A stretch of 25,257 nucleotides of DNA from a virus. This document shows, in pieces, positions 7,233 through 16,406 of this stretch (position 1 is its first letter; every line of letters starts with the position of its first letter). A program made the position numbers and the translations under genes. The DNA lies in the IMG/VR virus record IMGVR_UViG_3300042883_001123, positions 1 through 25,257 of that record. One strand, 5' to 3'. The notes below the pieces were generated by a model. That model was not told the DNA's origin, made no database searches, and saw only the letters and a list, made by a program, of their open reading frames with translations.

Positions 7233-10200
7233 TTATTTTTTTCTTCTGCTCAGACGCTCAAGGAAGATTGCTGTTTCTGCAATTCTTTCCCAACTTCTAT
7301 TGACAAGACCCGAAGAATGTTTTTTGTCATCAAGAGACTTAACCAAGAACGGGGCATTGAACGGGTCGCTGCTCCACTCAATGTAAGCATCTTTGACTTC
7401 ATACAATGGGTCATTGAAAATCTGCAAACTCTTTACATCGACTGCCGACTCAGCGTCCGATGCGGTAAGACCCATCTCTTTCAAGACTGCTTGCATCTGT
7501 GCGATAAGCATATTTGATGCTGCTTGAGCTTTTATGGAAGCTTCCTGAAGGGCGTTCGGCTCTTCACGAAGAACCTTCAGCCAGCTGGCCAAGTAATGGG
7601 CGTGGTCTTCTCTTGGCTCGGCAGACAGGTCGAACATGGCCAACAAGAATGCTGAACCAAATTCCGCAACGAGTTCTTCTCGTGCGTAATCGGGTGAACC
7701 GAACTGGTTCATGTTTTTTCTGTCAAGCCTTGACGAGTGTCCAGTCCAGTGGACCAGTTCGTGGGCAAGAGTTCCGTAATAACCTTCTGGGGATTTGAAC
7801 AGTTCAAATGGAGGCATAACAATATGGTCTTCACGTGGGGAGTAGTAAGCCCTACTGCCGTCTCCGGTGTTGATTGTTGCGCCAATCTCTTTGATTGCGT
7901 CCTCAAGTTTCCCGACTCTTTGTTCGGGAGTGAGGGCGTCCGCAGGAGCCTTTAAGAACTCTTCACGGTCAATTCCTTCAATCTGGTCAAAGTTAAATAC
8001 ATGAGCGGTAGAGAAGAAAGTCCCCTTTGACTTGCGAACTTTTACGCCATTGTCGTCGATTTCCTCCCCAAACATTTGTCTCGGGATGAGAATGATGGTT
8101 GCCTTTTCGCCCTTTTTAACGCTTCCGCCGAGCTTCTTCCATTGCTGGAATCCTGCCCACTGAGGAGTTGTATAGCCTTTTTCTTCCGCTGCAAGCATCA
8201 GAGCAAACAGGTTTCCACCTGAGTACATGTTCTTTGTTGAAGCATTTCTTGGAAGGTTTCCGGCTCTATGCCACGGAGCATCCCACTTGCCGCCCTCTTT
8301 TTGTGACTTTTCAATCATGTTTATGAGATGGCTTGTGAGGTTTTGGTAATACTCGTCTGCTTTTCCTGAAGAAAGTCTTGTACCTTCTGGTACTCCAAAA
8401 TCAATCCCTGTTACTGGAACGGCTTTCTTTACGCCTCCAGCTTTGGTGATTGCAGCCTCAAGGGCAGTAAGGTTTTCATTGGTGCTGTTCCTATAAGAGG
8501 ATGGCGAGCGTTTACTCCATCCACGATTGTTGCTTAGAATTTCGTCAACTTGGGAATAGAGAGTTCCCATTCTTGCATCTTCGTTGCCGATACCCATTTG
8601 GTAGGCGTCGTCAAGCTTTTTGGTTGCTTTACTAATCTTTTCATCGATTGCCTCAACCAAAGGCTGTCCATCTTCTTCTCCGTACCTCTTGATTACATCA
8701 GCGCGCTCTTTTCTTAGCTTCGCAATCTTGTCAAGAGCGTCTTCAGCTTCTTCGATGGCTGCATCCATGACATCTTCAGCTTCAGAGAATTTCTCTTCAA
8801 TTGCATCAATGTAATCATCAAGTTCAACCAACTTGTCTACAAGTTCCGCAGCTTCGTCTTCTGGGATGCCGGCCTTTTTCATTTCGTCTTCAAGGTCGTA
8901 AACACTAAAGCCATTTATTGCCGAAGTATCTACGTTAAGAGTTTCTGCTATTTCTGCTCTCGTCTTAACTGCTTTTTCAAAGTCCTCTATGTTTTGACCA
9001 GGAGTTTTCCTTATTCTTACACCTTCTGGAATTGTTGCACTAACCGCAGCATCTCGCATGTTGGTTGGGCTCAGTTTTCCATCTGCATCTCTGAATGCTG
9101 GCATTGACTGGATGTTTCCGCTTGAAAGTCGAGCGACATTGCCTTCTCTACGAGCGGTAGCGTCGTTCATCGCATCGGCTCTTCTGCTTGAAGAGCTTCT
9201 GGCAATAAATCTCTGACCTGAAGACATTCTTGGCGAACCAGGAACCGCAGAACTAAAGTTGTTTACATATCCACCAGCTTCGTCCTTGGGGAACAGTTCA
9301 TCTTGGCTTATTTCTGGATATCCAGCTTGTGTGAGTTTTTCGTTAACGAGACCAAGAACTTCAGAAATCTTGTCGTCGCCAATCATTCCGTCTTCTTTCA
9401 TGTCTCCGGCAATCGAGACACGTCCTTCTATTACTCGTTTTTGTTTATCTGGGTTACGGCCAAAAGCGGTAGTCATTGCATCAGTGATGATTTTGCTTGC
9501 ACCGGCAACGCCATCCTTATTCATTTTGTCTTTGATTCTTATCAAAGCCGCATCAACAAGCATTCTTGAGTCATATTCTGCAGCAAGTGAGTCAAGCCTT
9601 GGGTCTCCAAGAGAAGCAAGTGCTTCTTTCATGTTCTTGAATTTTCCGGACGTAATCAAAGCATGCATAACCTCATCGGGAATTGCCATTCTCTTTGCGT
9701 CCACTACTGTCTGGTCTCTGAACACACCATCGTTTCCAATGGTTTTCAACCCTGCTTTTTCTCTGATTTCATTAAGAGCAACAAGAAGTTTTTTGACTTC
9801 TGCGTTAGTAACGTTTTCACCCTCTGAATCTCTTTGGATACCAAGGATGTCCATCATGTTTGCCGCACTGACACCATGAGCACGCTTAATCCACTCTTTC
9901 GCAAATTCTTTATCTGCTCTTGCTGTTGTTTGCCCAACCCTTGCTTGTGAAGGCATTCTGGTTGGCTCTAGTTGTTCTGACCTGGAGAGCTTTTTAGGTG
10001 TTGCTATAAATTCAGAATCCACAGTTGGGTTCTTGAACGAGCCAGCGCGGGCATCCCACTTAGGGTTAGAAGCAACGGCATCACCATTGAAAAACTCCAC
10101 AGGAGATGTGTATACGGGTTCTGGTGGGTTCTTGCCACGCTTTACTTCGGCATCAAACTCAGCCCTAGAGAGACCTTCCCACTTGACGTCAGACCATGTA

Positions 10201-13200
10201 ACCATGTCGTTCTCGTCAAGGTCAAATTCAGGGGTTGCTACATCACTGTGGCGCACCCATTTAGGAGCGCCATCAAATCCCCAAACTCTGGCAACATCAT
10301 TCAGTCCACCGACGCTTTGGTCGTATTGCTTGTTCCTGGACAACTTGTCAAACATGTCAGCGGCTGTTCCGCTTCCAATGTAGACAGGCTTTCCGTCAAG
10401 CATGTCTTTAGCACTGCTTTCTGGTATTCCAAGAATTGTTGCAATACGTTGAGCGTCTCCAATTTCGCGGAGCGTTCTAATTGCATCGTCATCGTCTACT
10501 TCAATGAAGTCGAGAAGTTTTCCTGCATCAACGGGCCAACCGTTGTCGGCGGAGTATTCCATGTCTGGGTTTGCAATAATCTTTTCTGCTGCTGCAGTGT
10601 TGAGAACATGCGACTCTTTACCAGAAGGAACGTCTCCAAGTATTCCTGTAGCTTCAGAAGGAATAATTGCAGTACTTGGGTCCGAATGGTAAGTTCTCAT
10701 TGTTGCCCCAACCTGCTCCTCGCGGTTGTACTTATCGCTACCCGTTGGAGGTGGTCCCTTTACTTCACCAGAGGAAAGTCTTCTTTGAAGTCTTGAGCCG
10801 GACTCTCCCTCTGGTGCAAAACGTGCCCCAGAAGAAAGCCTGTTTTTTTCTTTTCCTGCGTTGCGATACTCCCTGGAGAGAATTAGGGCTTCTCTGTCAA
10901 ACGCATCAGCCTTCCCGTTTTTGAACGGGTCTAACTCTTTGTAAAGTTTTTGTGCTTCATTAAAAGTGTCTTCGGTTACCTCGCTCTTAGACACGCTGAT
11001 TCTTGGTCCGAACAAGTCCAACCCATCCGAAGCGTTTGTGACCTGGTGGCCTTCGATGCCAAACGTTCCTTCAACGATTATTGGTTTGTCAAGTTTTTTA
11101 CCGTCGGCGTCGTGGGTGGCAAGAACCACAAGCCCCCCGTCGGTAGACACACCCGTTCCACCGGGATAGTCTTCATCTCTTTCAAACTCTTCGTATTCAG
11201 GCGCATTACCGTCGACAATAATTCCGTAAAGTTTGTTTTCTCCTCCATCGGCAACCGATACCACCTTGCCGATGTGTGCCGTCCCATCTTCCGGGGAGTG
11301 TTCGTCGTCCTCTACGGGCGTTTCGTAGTCATTTTGTGGGTCGTTGTAAATTCCGCGAGAGCTATTTCCTTGGAATATTCCCTCTTCGCCATACTGGGCC
11401 ATAGTTTCCTGCTCAGAAGAACCAAAAATACCCATGACGTCTTCGTCGGACTCTATGTTTCTGTCAAGCGTATGGCCAAGTTCGTAGAGTTCAGTGCCTT
11501 CCGCCCAGTCAACTACTGTACCTTTAAATTCGTCAGACTCTTGATACTGGCCTCGACCGTTGTACTTTACGTACTTTCTTCCAGGCACCAAGTTTCTCCA
11601 AGAATCTATGTCTGGGCGGATATAGAAACCTTTAAGTGGTCCGTCTTTTATCTCTCCATCATCTCCAATCTCGGGCATTTTCCAGCCCTCTGGAGTGGCA
11701 ATGTTGTACCTGTTGAAGTTGTTAATACCTGAAGAAAGTCTTTCGTCGGAAGAAAACTCGTCCACCGAAGGTCCTTGACGACGCTTGCCTGGAACTGTTT
11801 GGGCACGAAGCTTATTGCCGTCAGCAAAATTTTGACGGTCCTCATCGCTCCATGGGCGTTGTCCACGAGCACGACTGTTTTTGCCGCTGCCCTGTCTTCT
11901 TGCGATGCTTCTTCCAGAAGAGAACCTATCGCCATCTGGGTTTGCGGCTCTCCAGGCTTCTGACTCAGCATCACGTCTGGCCATATATCTTTCAAAATCA
12001 GCATCCCATGCTGCCCTGGCTGTCTCTGGAGTTACGGAGCTGTCCCACCAGAATGGGTCATCCATTTCTTCATTTGAGGCACCAAAAAACTGACCTCTTT
12101 CTCTTGCCCAGTCTCTTGCAAATTCCATAGCTGAGTCAATAGAGTCGAAATCTTCATCGCTTAATTCTCCGCCAATGTCCCAGTCTGGTTCATCGTCGTA
12201 GTAACCCTCATAATCGTCCCATACGAGTCTTCCGAGCGCGAATTTTCCATTCGGAATTCCGTTCTCGTCGCGCAACTCATCAATAGTGATTCGTTGGTCT
12301 CTTCCGCCTTCAAACCTGTCATAGATGTCAACAAACAATTTTTGTCCGTCGTCAACCTGAACCCACTTGCCATCCTTCTTTATGTGACGTGGAGATTTAT
12401 CTTCAACGAAACCGTACTTAACTGTCTTCCCGCGTGGACGCGAGCCATGGCCTGAAGACAGTCTTTGATTTCCTGAAGATGGGGAGTCGGGGTGTAGTTG
12501 AGGGAATTCCTGAAGGTACCCATCAATATCTAGTCCGCCGTCTTCCAGAACGCCAACCATGCTTGGATTGTTGTCTGAAAGTCTTTCTTTAATTCCATTG
12601 AACACCGTAAGTTGTTCCGTGTCCGACATGTCTCCAAATAGGCGAGCATCTCCATTGGCTAGGTCCTGTGTAAAGGCTGTGGTTTGCTCCGCCATATCAT
12701 TATAGAAATTGGATATGCGCTCTTCTGAGGTATTCCCCTTGGCACCGGAGGACAGTCTGTCCCTCCATGTCTCTTCGTCCATGTAAGCGGCGTAATCTGC
12801 AGCTTCTTCAGGTGTCATATCAGCAAATCTGTCAGTGACCGTTTGTGCACGAGCAAAGTCTTGTGCCATTGCTTCCATTTCAGCATCGGTCATTTCGGGC
12901 CGCATGGATGCATACAGTTCGTAGTCGTCTATTGATTCACTAACGTCTTTTTTAACTGCATCAAGAAGAGGTTCAATATGTTGCGCCCTGACATTTAGTG
13001 CGTAAGCCAAATCTTCCGCAGTCATGTCTTCGTAGTCGTTTATGTTGTTCGCTATCAAATGAGAGAATATTGCTTCTTTTAGGTCTTCTGGGTTGTCGTA
13101 GGACCTAATGAAGTTGTCTTTTTTGCTTCCGCGAGTAGCACCGGAAGAGAGTCTTGGCATTTCGTCAAGTGAAGGACCAGAGTTACTGTATCTTCCACCC

Positions 13201-16200
13201 CAGCCAAGACCTGCTTGCTGCAGCCATGCTTGGTAAGCAGGGTCGTCGCCACCATATGGACCGAATTCAGGTCTGTTTACATACAAGAATGAACGAACTG
13301 CGTTCATGTATGACTCTTTGAAGTTGTCCGAGTACTGGTCAGAATTTATAACGTTATCGATGTCGCTGGTAATTTGCGGGGTCTTGGCCATGTACCAGGA
13401 CTTGTAATCAACAGTGCCCTTCTTGGCAAAAAAGTCTTTCTTTGAAGGCTTCCCTGGCTTGTTGAAGAATTGCATGAATTGGTCATTTAGATAGTCGTCT
13501 TCAAAACGCAGTTTTGCTACGTTCGTAGCAAACTCTCGTGCACGGTACCAGTCTTCACTTTGCCACTTTGGGTCACCGTTGTACATTGGTATTTCCATAA
13601 AGAAGCCGTTGTTCTTTATAAAATTTGCAACAATTTCTTCATAGGCGTCACGGGCTGCTTTTTCTTCAGGCAAGTCATAACGGAGCGGATTGCGCTCGGC
13701 GTGACGCATCTCTCTGAGACCTGACGCACCCTTTTTGTCGAAGTCCATACCAGAAGAGAGGCGCTGTGCTTTGTTGTTATTCTCCAGTTTATTTTTTCTG
13801 AGGCGTATTTGGGTCTGTAGCGCATCAGATAGAAGCTCTTCGCTTCCGAGTATGTCGGCTATTTCTTCAATAGTGGAAGGCATATCGTAGCTTCCGTCAT
13901 TTGTTTCATCTAGAATTTCAAGCGCTCTATTGTAGAGAAACATCTCTTCAACGTATTCTTGCTCTTCGTCAGGGTTGTAGAGGGGAGGGTTTCCCCAAAC
14001 TTCAACATCGCGAGTATCAAGAAGTTCGAACATCTCGTCGTTCAAGAACTTGTTGTAAATAACGTTATTTAGTTCTTCATCGCTGTCTACCTTGAATATT
14101 TTTTTAAGCAGTTCTTTTTGTGCTTCTTCATCTCCGGATTCAAGTGCAGCCTCAAGAGCAGTAAGACGCTTCTCAATATTTGCTACCTGTTGGTCTGTAA
14201 GCAGTAGTTTTCCAGAAGAAAAACGTTCCACTCCACCATCGCCGTCTTCTGAGTCGTCGTATGAGTCGTCCCTATTTCGTCTGTCGACCTTGGCCCAGAT
14301 ATACCCAGTAAGCAAACCCGCTAGGGCTGGGTTGTCAGCAATCGTTTGCAGCAATCCAGAAGAGAACCTATCATCCCTGTCTCTCCATGTTTCTTCGTCC
14401 TGCCATGCTGCATAGTCGGCAGCTTCCTCGGGAGTCATATCAGCAAGATTTATGTTGCTTCCTGTGTCAATAGTTTCTTTTTTGGGAGCAGGCTGTTTCC
14501 CTATTGGGTTTGTCGCGTTTTCTCCTCTTGCCCTATCTGCTTCTCGCTGCTTTGCAAGCTCACGAGCGTATTCAGCATCATCCCTACCAGAAGAAAGCCT
14601 TGTAGCCTTCTTTGGGGCGTTTGACACTTTAGGGGCTTTAGCCTTTGGGGTCTTTGGAGTCTTTGGCCCGTCGATTGAATTAGGGCCATCCGGTGTTGGG
14701 TCCGGCTGGGACAGGGACATGCCACGACCATCGGTAAGGCCTTCGCCTACAATGCCGTTATTGTTCCTGTCCGGTGCGTTTTTTGGGTCCCACATCGTTC
14801 CATCACTGAGTCTTACTACAGCTCCCCGTGAACCAATACCGCGACTTCTTGATGCGAGGTTGGGATTCGTATCTCTTCTATTGCGCCCACTGCCGATATT
14901 TGGTCTATCTACAGCTCTGTCAACCATGTTGCCGATGCTGCGAAATACGCCCTTTGTAGCGATGTCCATTGCATCAAGGAATTCACTATCAAGCGACTTG
15001 ACAATGATTCCATCTTCGGTAACCGTTGCGTCAACTCTGTAGTAATCAAGAACTGGGTCAATGGCTTGCTTGACCTGAAATGCGTTTTCAATATCGACAG
15101 GGATTATGTACGTTGACTTCTCTTCAATAATCTTCTCAAGGTTACTGATGACGCTATTCAGGGTTGAGGTGTCAACTTGCTGAGCAGGTATTTGCTGACC
15201 AAAACCACCCCCCCAGCTTGTATCGTCAAAAGAGATTAGCGACTTTCCTGCGTCGAACATATCTGGATTGCTGTATCCAGCAACTTGAGGCATAGCGCCT
15301 GGCATGTCGGGAACGCTTGATTCTGGGTTCATCTGCATGTTGATTTTTTCTGGCTTACCAAACATGAACTCGCCGTTCATGAAGTGGTAAGGAAGCTTGT
15401 ATGTGCTTGAAACTCCATCAGAGGTAATTCTGTCGAAAACAACATTGTTCTCAGCTGCCGAGCGAACAATTATGTTCGAGCCGGTTCTGGCAACAAGTTC
15501 TCTTCTTATTGCTACAAGCATTGGGTTCTCTGGCATTGATGGGACTTCTGGCTTAACAGCATCTCTTGGTGCCTGAGTTTGCATTGGCTTTGGTGCAGAC
15601 GGCATCCCTGGTCCGCCGGAAGGCATCCCCACGGGCATGTTCATGGGCATTGTTGGTCCGCATTTTTCGTCAGTTGCTACTGCCATTGTCTTGAGAGCAT
15701 CAAGTACAGAAGAGAGTTCGTTTACGTTAAGACCATCAATGGTCGGCTGCTCGTTTACTAAAACTGACGAAGACTGGTCTTCGGACTTTATTGAAATTGT
15801 TCCTGTCAGCTGATTTGCACCATGAAGGACTGGAGAAACTTCGTAAAGTTCAACTTCGTACAAAATATTTGCTTGCATTTGGGGGTCGAACTTGGCGTTA
15901 ATAGTCTTGTAGCCAATTGACCACTCTTGTTCTTCGCCAAAGAATGCCACGTTTGCAAAAGCTTCACGGCCCTTTTCCGACTTCAAGTTGAACTGAACAC
16001 GAGCATACAAACCGCCAATACCGGCAGCTTTCATTTTGCCAGGAAGACGAGGGTCGCTAGGCGGAACCTCATACATATCAAGGACTTTACCGATTGGGTC
16101 GTTCCAGTTGTGACCCCAAACAACGCGAGGCTTGCGTCTAATCAGGCTCTTACCAAAAGCTCCAGGGGCACAAACATCGCCTACTGAGTCTTTGTTTCCA

Positions 16201-16307
16201 ATACCTGCGACAAAACACTCAACGATGCCTTCGGCCTCGTCAAGATTGACCATCCCTTGCGGTGCGGCCTTGTACTGAATGTCAGAATTTTTTTTCGAAG
16301 AGGGCAT
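7233..16307 (-). CDS. Giant polyprotein P2: N-terminal prohead protease, 14 R-x-S-S-G sites, C-terminal ArdC-like domain
   Basis: 3024 residues. I chose the ATG at 16307 because AAGGAG lies 4 bases upstream; the frame stays open 30 codons further up to 16397 but without a comparable site. In order: HK97-type prohead protease (about 18-175; H66, S130); Pro/Met-rich linker (217-262); a head-associated unknown region; Lys/Pro/Ala-rich basic tail (541-570); then segments bounded by R-[L/F/M]-S-S-G at R570, 647, 695, 849, 1052, 1184, 1282, 1461, 1523, 1823, 1843, 2360, 2393 and 2644, and a variant KHSSG at 2996. Segment 2393-2644 is largely coiled coil. The segment after 2644 is an ArdC-like N-domain plus zincin. 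It lies directly after the portal, where HK97-type phages keep the protease (normally about 200 residues). I infer that it cleaves itself during capsid maturation. Most middle segments match nothing I recognise. Confidence 0.92.
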   Translation of the reverse strand: MPSSKKNSDIQYKAAPQGMVNLDEAEGIVECFVAGIGNKDSVGDVCAPGAFGKSLIRRKPRVVWGHNWNDPIGKVLDMYEVPPSDPRLPGKMKAAGIGGLYARVQFNLKSEKGREAFANVAFFGEEQEWSIGYKTINAKFDPQMQANILYEVELYEVSPVLHGANQLTGTISIKSEDQSSSVLVNEQPTIDGLNVNELSSVLDALKTMAVATDEKCGPTMPMNMPVGMPSGGPGMPSAPKPMQTQAPRDAVKPEVPSMPENPMLVAIRRELVARTGSNIIVRSAAENNVVFDRITSDGVSSTYKLPYHFMNGEFMFGKPEKINMQMNPESSVPDMPGAMPQVAGYSNPDMFDAGKSLISFDDTSWGGGFGQQIPAQQVDTSTLNSVISNLEKIIEEKSTYIIPVDIENAFQVKQAIDPVLDYYRVDATVTEDGIIVKSLDSEFLDAMDIATKGVFRSIGNMVDRAVDRPNIGSGRNRRDTNPNLASRSRGIGSRGAVVRLSDGTMWDPKNAPDRNNNGIVGEGLTDGRGMSLSQPDPTPDGPNSIDGPKTPKTPKAKAPKVSNAPKKATRLSSGRDDAEYARELAKQREADRARGENATNPIGKQPAPKKETIDTGSNINLADMTPEEAADYAAWQDEETWRDRDDRFSSGLLQTIADNPALAGLLTGYIWAKVDRRNRDDSYDDSEDGDGGVERFSSGKLLLTDQQVANIEKRLTALEAALESGDEEAQKELLKKIFKVDSDEELNNVIYNKFLNDEMFELLDTRDVEVWGNPPLYNPDEEQEYVEEMFLYNRALEILDETNDGSYDMPSTIEEIADILGSEELLSDALQTQIRLRKNKLENNNKAQRLSSGMDFDKKGASGLREMRHAERNPLRYDLPEEKAARDAYEEIVANFIKNNGFFMEIPMYNGDPKWQSEDWYRAREFATNVAKLRFEDDYLNDQFMQFFNKPGKPSKKDFFAKKGTVDYKSWYMAKTPQITSDIDNVINSDQYSDNFKESYMNAVRSFLYVNRPEFGPYGGDDPAYQAWLQQAGLGWGGRYSNSGPSLDEMPRLSSGATRGSKKDNFIRSYDNPEDLKEAIFSHLIANNINDYEDMTAEDLAYALNVRAQHIEPLLDAVKKDVSESIDDYELYASMRPEMTDAEMEAMAQDFARAQTVTDRFADMTPEEAADYAAYMDEETWRDRLSSGAKGNTSEERISNFYNDMAEQTTAFTQDLANGDARLFGDMSDTEQLTVFNGIKERLSDNNPSMVGVLEDGGLDIDGYLQEFPQLHPDSPSSGNQRLSSGHGSRPRGKTVKYGFVEDKSPRHIKKDGKWVQVDDGQKLFVDIYDRFEGGRDQRITIDELRDENGIPNGKFALGRLVWDDYEGYYDDEPDWDIGGELSDEDFDSIDSAMEFARDWARERGQFFGASNEEMDDPFWWDSSVTPETARAAWDADFERYMARRDAESEAWRAANPDGDRFSSGRSIARRQGSGKNSRARGQRPWSDEDRQNFADGNKLRAQTVPGKRRQGPSVDEFSSDERLSSGINNFNRYNIATPEGWKMPEIGDDGEIKDGPLKGFYIRPDIDSWRNLVPGRKYVKYNGRGQYQESDEFKGTVVDWAEGTELYELGHTLDRNIESDEDVMGIFGSSEQETMAQYGEEGIFQGNSSRGIYNDPQNDYETPVEDDEHSPEDGTAHIGKVVSVADGGENKLYGIIVDGNAPEYEEFERDEDYPGGTGVSTDGGLVVLATHDADGKKLDKPIIVEGTFGIEGHQVTNASDGLDLFGPRISVSKSEVTEDTFNEAQKLYKELDPFKNGKADAFDREALILSREYRNAGKEKNRLSSGARFAPEGESGSRLQRRLSSGEVKGPPPTGSDKYNREEQVGATMRTYHSDPSTAIIPSEATGILGDVPSGKESHVLNTAAAEKIIANPDMEYSADNGWPVDAGKLLDFIEVDDDDAIRTLREIGDAQRIATILGIPESSAKDMLDGKPVYIGSGTAADMFDKLSRNKQYDQSVGGLNDVARVWGFDGAPKWVRHSDVATPEFDLDENDMVTWSDVKWEGLSRAEFDAEVKRGKNPPEPVYTSPVEFFNGDAVASNPKWDARAGSFKNPTVDSEFIATPKKLSRSEQLEPTRMPSQARVGQTTARADKEFAKEWIKRAHGVSAANMMDILGIQRDSEGENVTNAEVKKLLVALNEIREKAGLKTIGNDGVFRDQTVVDAKRMAIPDEVMHALITSGKFKNMKEALASLGDPRLDSLAAEYDSRMLVDAALIRIKDKMNKDGVAGASKIITDAMTTAFGRNPDKQKRVIEGRVSIAGDMKEDGMIGDDKISEVLGLVNEKLTQAGYPEISQDELFPKDEAGGYVNNFSSAVPGSPRMSSGQRFIARSSSSRRADAMNDATARREGNVARLSSGNIQSMPAFRDADGKLSPTNMRDAAVSATIPEGVRIRKTPGQNIEDFEKAVKTRAEIAETLNVDTSAINGFSVYDLEDEMKKAGIPEDEAAELVDKLVELDDYIDAIEEKFSEAEDVMDAAIEEAEDALDKIAKLRKERADVIKRYGEEDGQPLVEAIDEKISKATKKLDDAYQMGIGNEDARMGTLYSQVDEILSNNRGWSKRSPSSYRNSTNENLTALEAAITKAGGVKKAVPVTGIDFGVPEGTRLSSGKADEYYQNLTSHLINMIEKSQKEGGKWDAPWHRAGNLPRNASTKNMYSGGNLFALMLAAEEKGYTTPQWAGFQQWKKLGGSVKKGEKATIILIPRQMFGEEIDDNGVKVRKSKGTFFSTAHVFNFDQIEGIDREEFLKAPADALTPEQRVGKLEDAIKEIGATINTGDGSRAYYSPREDHIVMPPFELFKSPEGYYGTLAHELVHWTGHSSRLDRKNMNQFGSPDYAREELVAEFGSAFLLAMFDLSAEPREDHAHYLASWLKVLREEPNALQEASIKAQAASNMLIAQMQAVLKEMGLTASDAESAVDVKSLQIFNDPLYEVKDAYIEWSSDPFNAPFLVKSLDDKKHSSGLVNRSWERIAETAIFLERLSRRKK
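7308..14600 (-). repeat. R-[LFM]-S-S-G motif set in P2 (putative protease sites)
   Basis: In-frame copies at 14586-14600, 14355-14369, 14211-14225, 13749-13763, 13140-13154, 12744-12758, 12450-12464, 11913-11927, 11727-11741, 10827-10841, 10767-10781, 9216-9230 (RMSSG), 9117-9131, 8364-8378, and a variant KHSSG at 7308-7322. Ten are RLSSG, three RFSSG and one RMSSG. Flanking residues vary freely and serine, glycine and arginine codons differ between copies, so the conservation is at protein level. Segment lengths range from 20 to 517 residues, unlike a structural tandem repeat and like a set of processing sites. Confidence 0.8.
7428..8363 (-). other. ArdC-like anti-restriction domain with zincin-like peptidase, C-terminus of P2
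   Basis: Residues about 2649-2960 begin immediately after the RLSSG at 2644. The first part has the ArdC N-terminal pattern: a helix YYQNLTSHLINMIEKSQKEG, then WDAPWH, SGGNLFALMLAAEEKGY, W.GFQQWKKLGGSVKKGEKA and FFSTAHVFNFDQIEGI, which in ArdC binds single-stranded DNA. The second part is the linked metallopeptidase: HELVH (2849-2853), a distal EELVAEFGSAFLL (E2877/E2878, likely third zinc ligand) and HYLASWLKVLREEP. ArdC-type proteins protect incoming plasmid DNA from restriction and occur in polyvalent phage proteins. A variant KHSSG separates it from a 25-residue basic tail. Confidence 0.88.
15783..16256 (-). other. HK97-type prohead (capsid maturation) protease domain of P2
   Basis: Residues about 18-175 show the family landmarks: a beta strand ending EGIVECFVAGIGNKDSVGD, the catalytic histidine in VVWGHNWNDPIGK (H66), and the catalytic serine in EEQEWSIGYKT (S130), followed by the ELYEVSPVLHGAN strand. 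This is the serine peptidase family S78 (HK97 gp4-like) that trims capsid and other head proteins inside the prohead. The family is normally a stand-alone protein of about 180-250 residues or fused to the capsid protein; here it is the head of a 3024-residue chain. Confidence 0.92.
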
Positions 16308-16406
16308 GTGGCTCCTTGTGTATTCTTCGATAATAAACGACAAAGACTGCACCAAACGGCAAGTATTAGGGTTTTTCGGTTTGTTTACTAAAACCAAATA
16401 CTAAAA

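Noticed and set aside
9259-9879. Plus-strand open frame of 206 codons inside P2
   Set aside because: Shadow of P2; Ser-rich composition comes from reversed Glu/Asp/Arg codons and no motif is visible.
10950-11732. Plus-strand open frame of 260 codons inside P2
   Set aside because: It lies wholly opposite a well-supported 3024-residue gene, has no ribosome-binding site, and reads like the reverse of acidic coding sequence (Val/Phe/Ser rich).
16308-16397. Upstream extension of P2 by 30 residues to 16397
   Set aside because: A strong AAGGAG lies just before the ATG at 16307, and the extension has no ribosome-binding site and is unlike a protease N-terminus.
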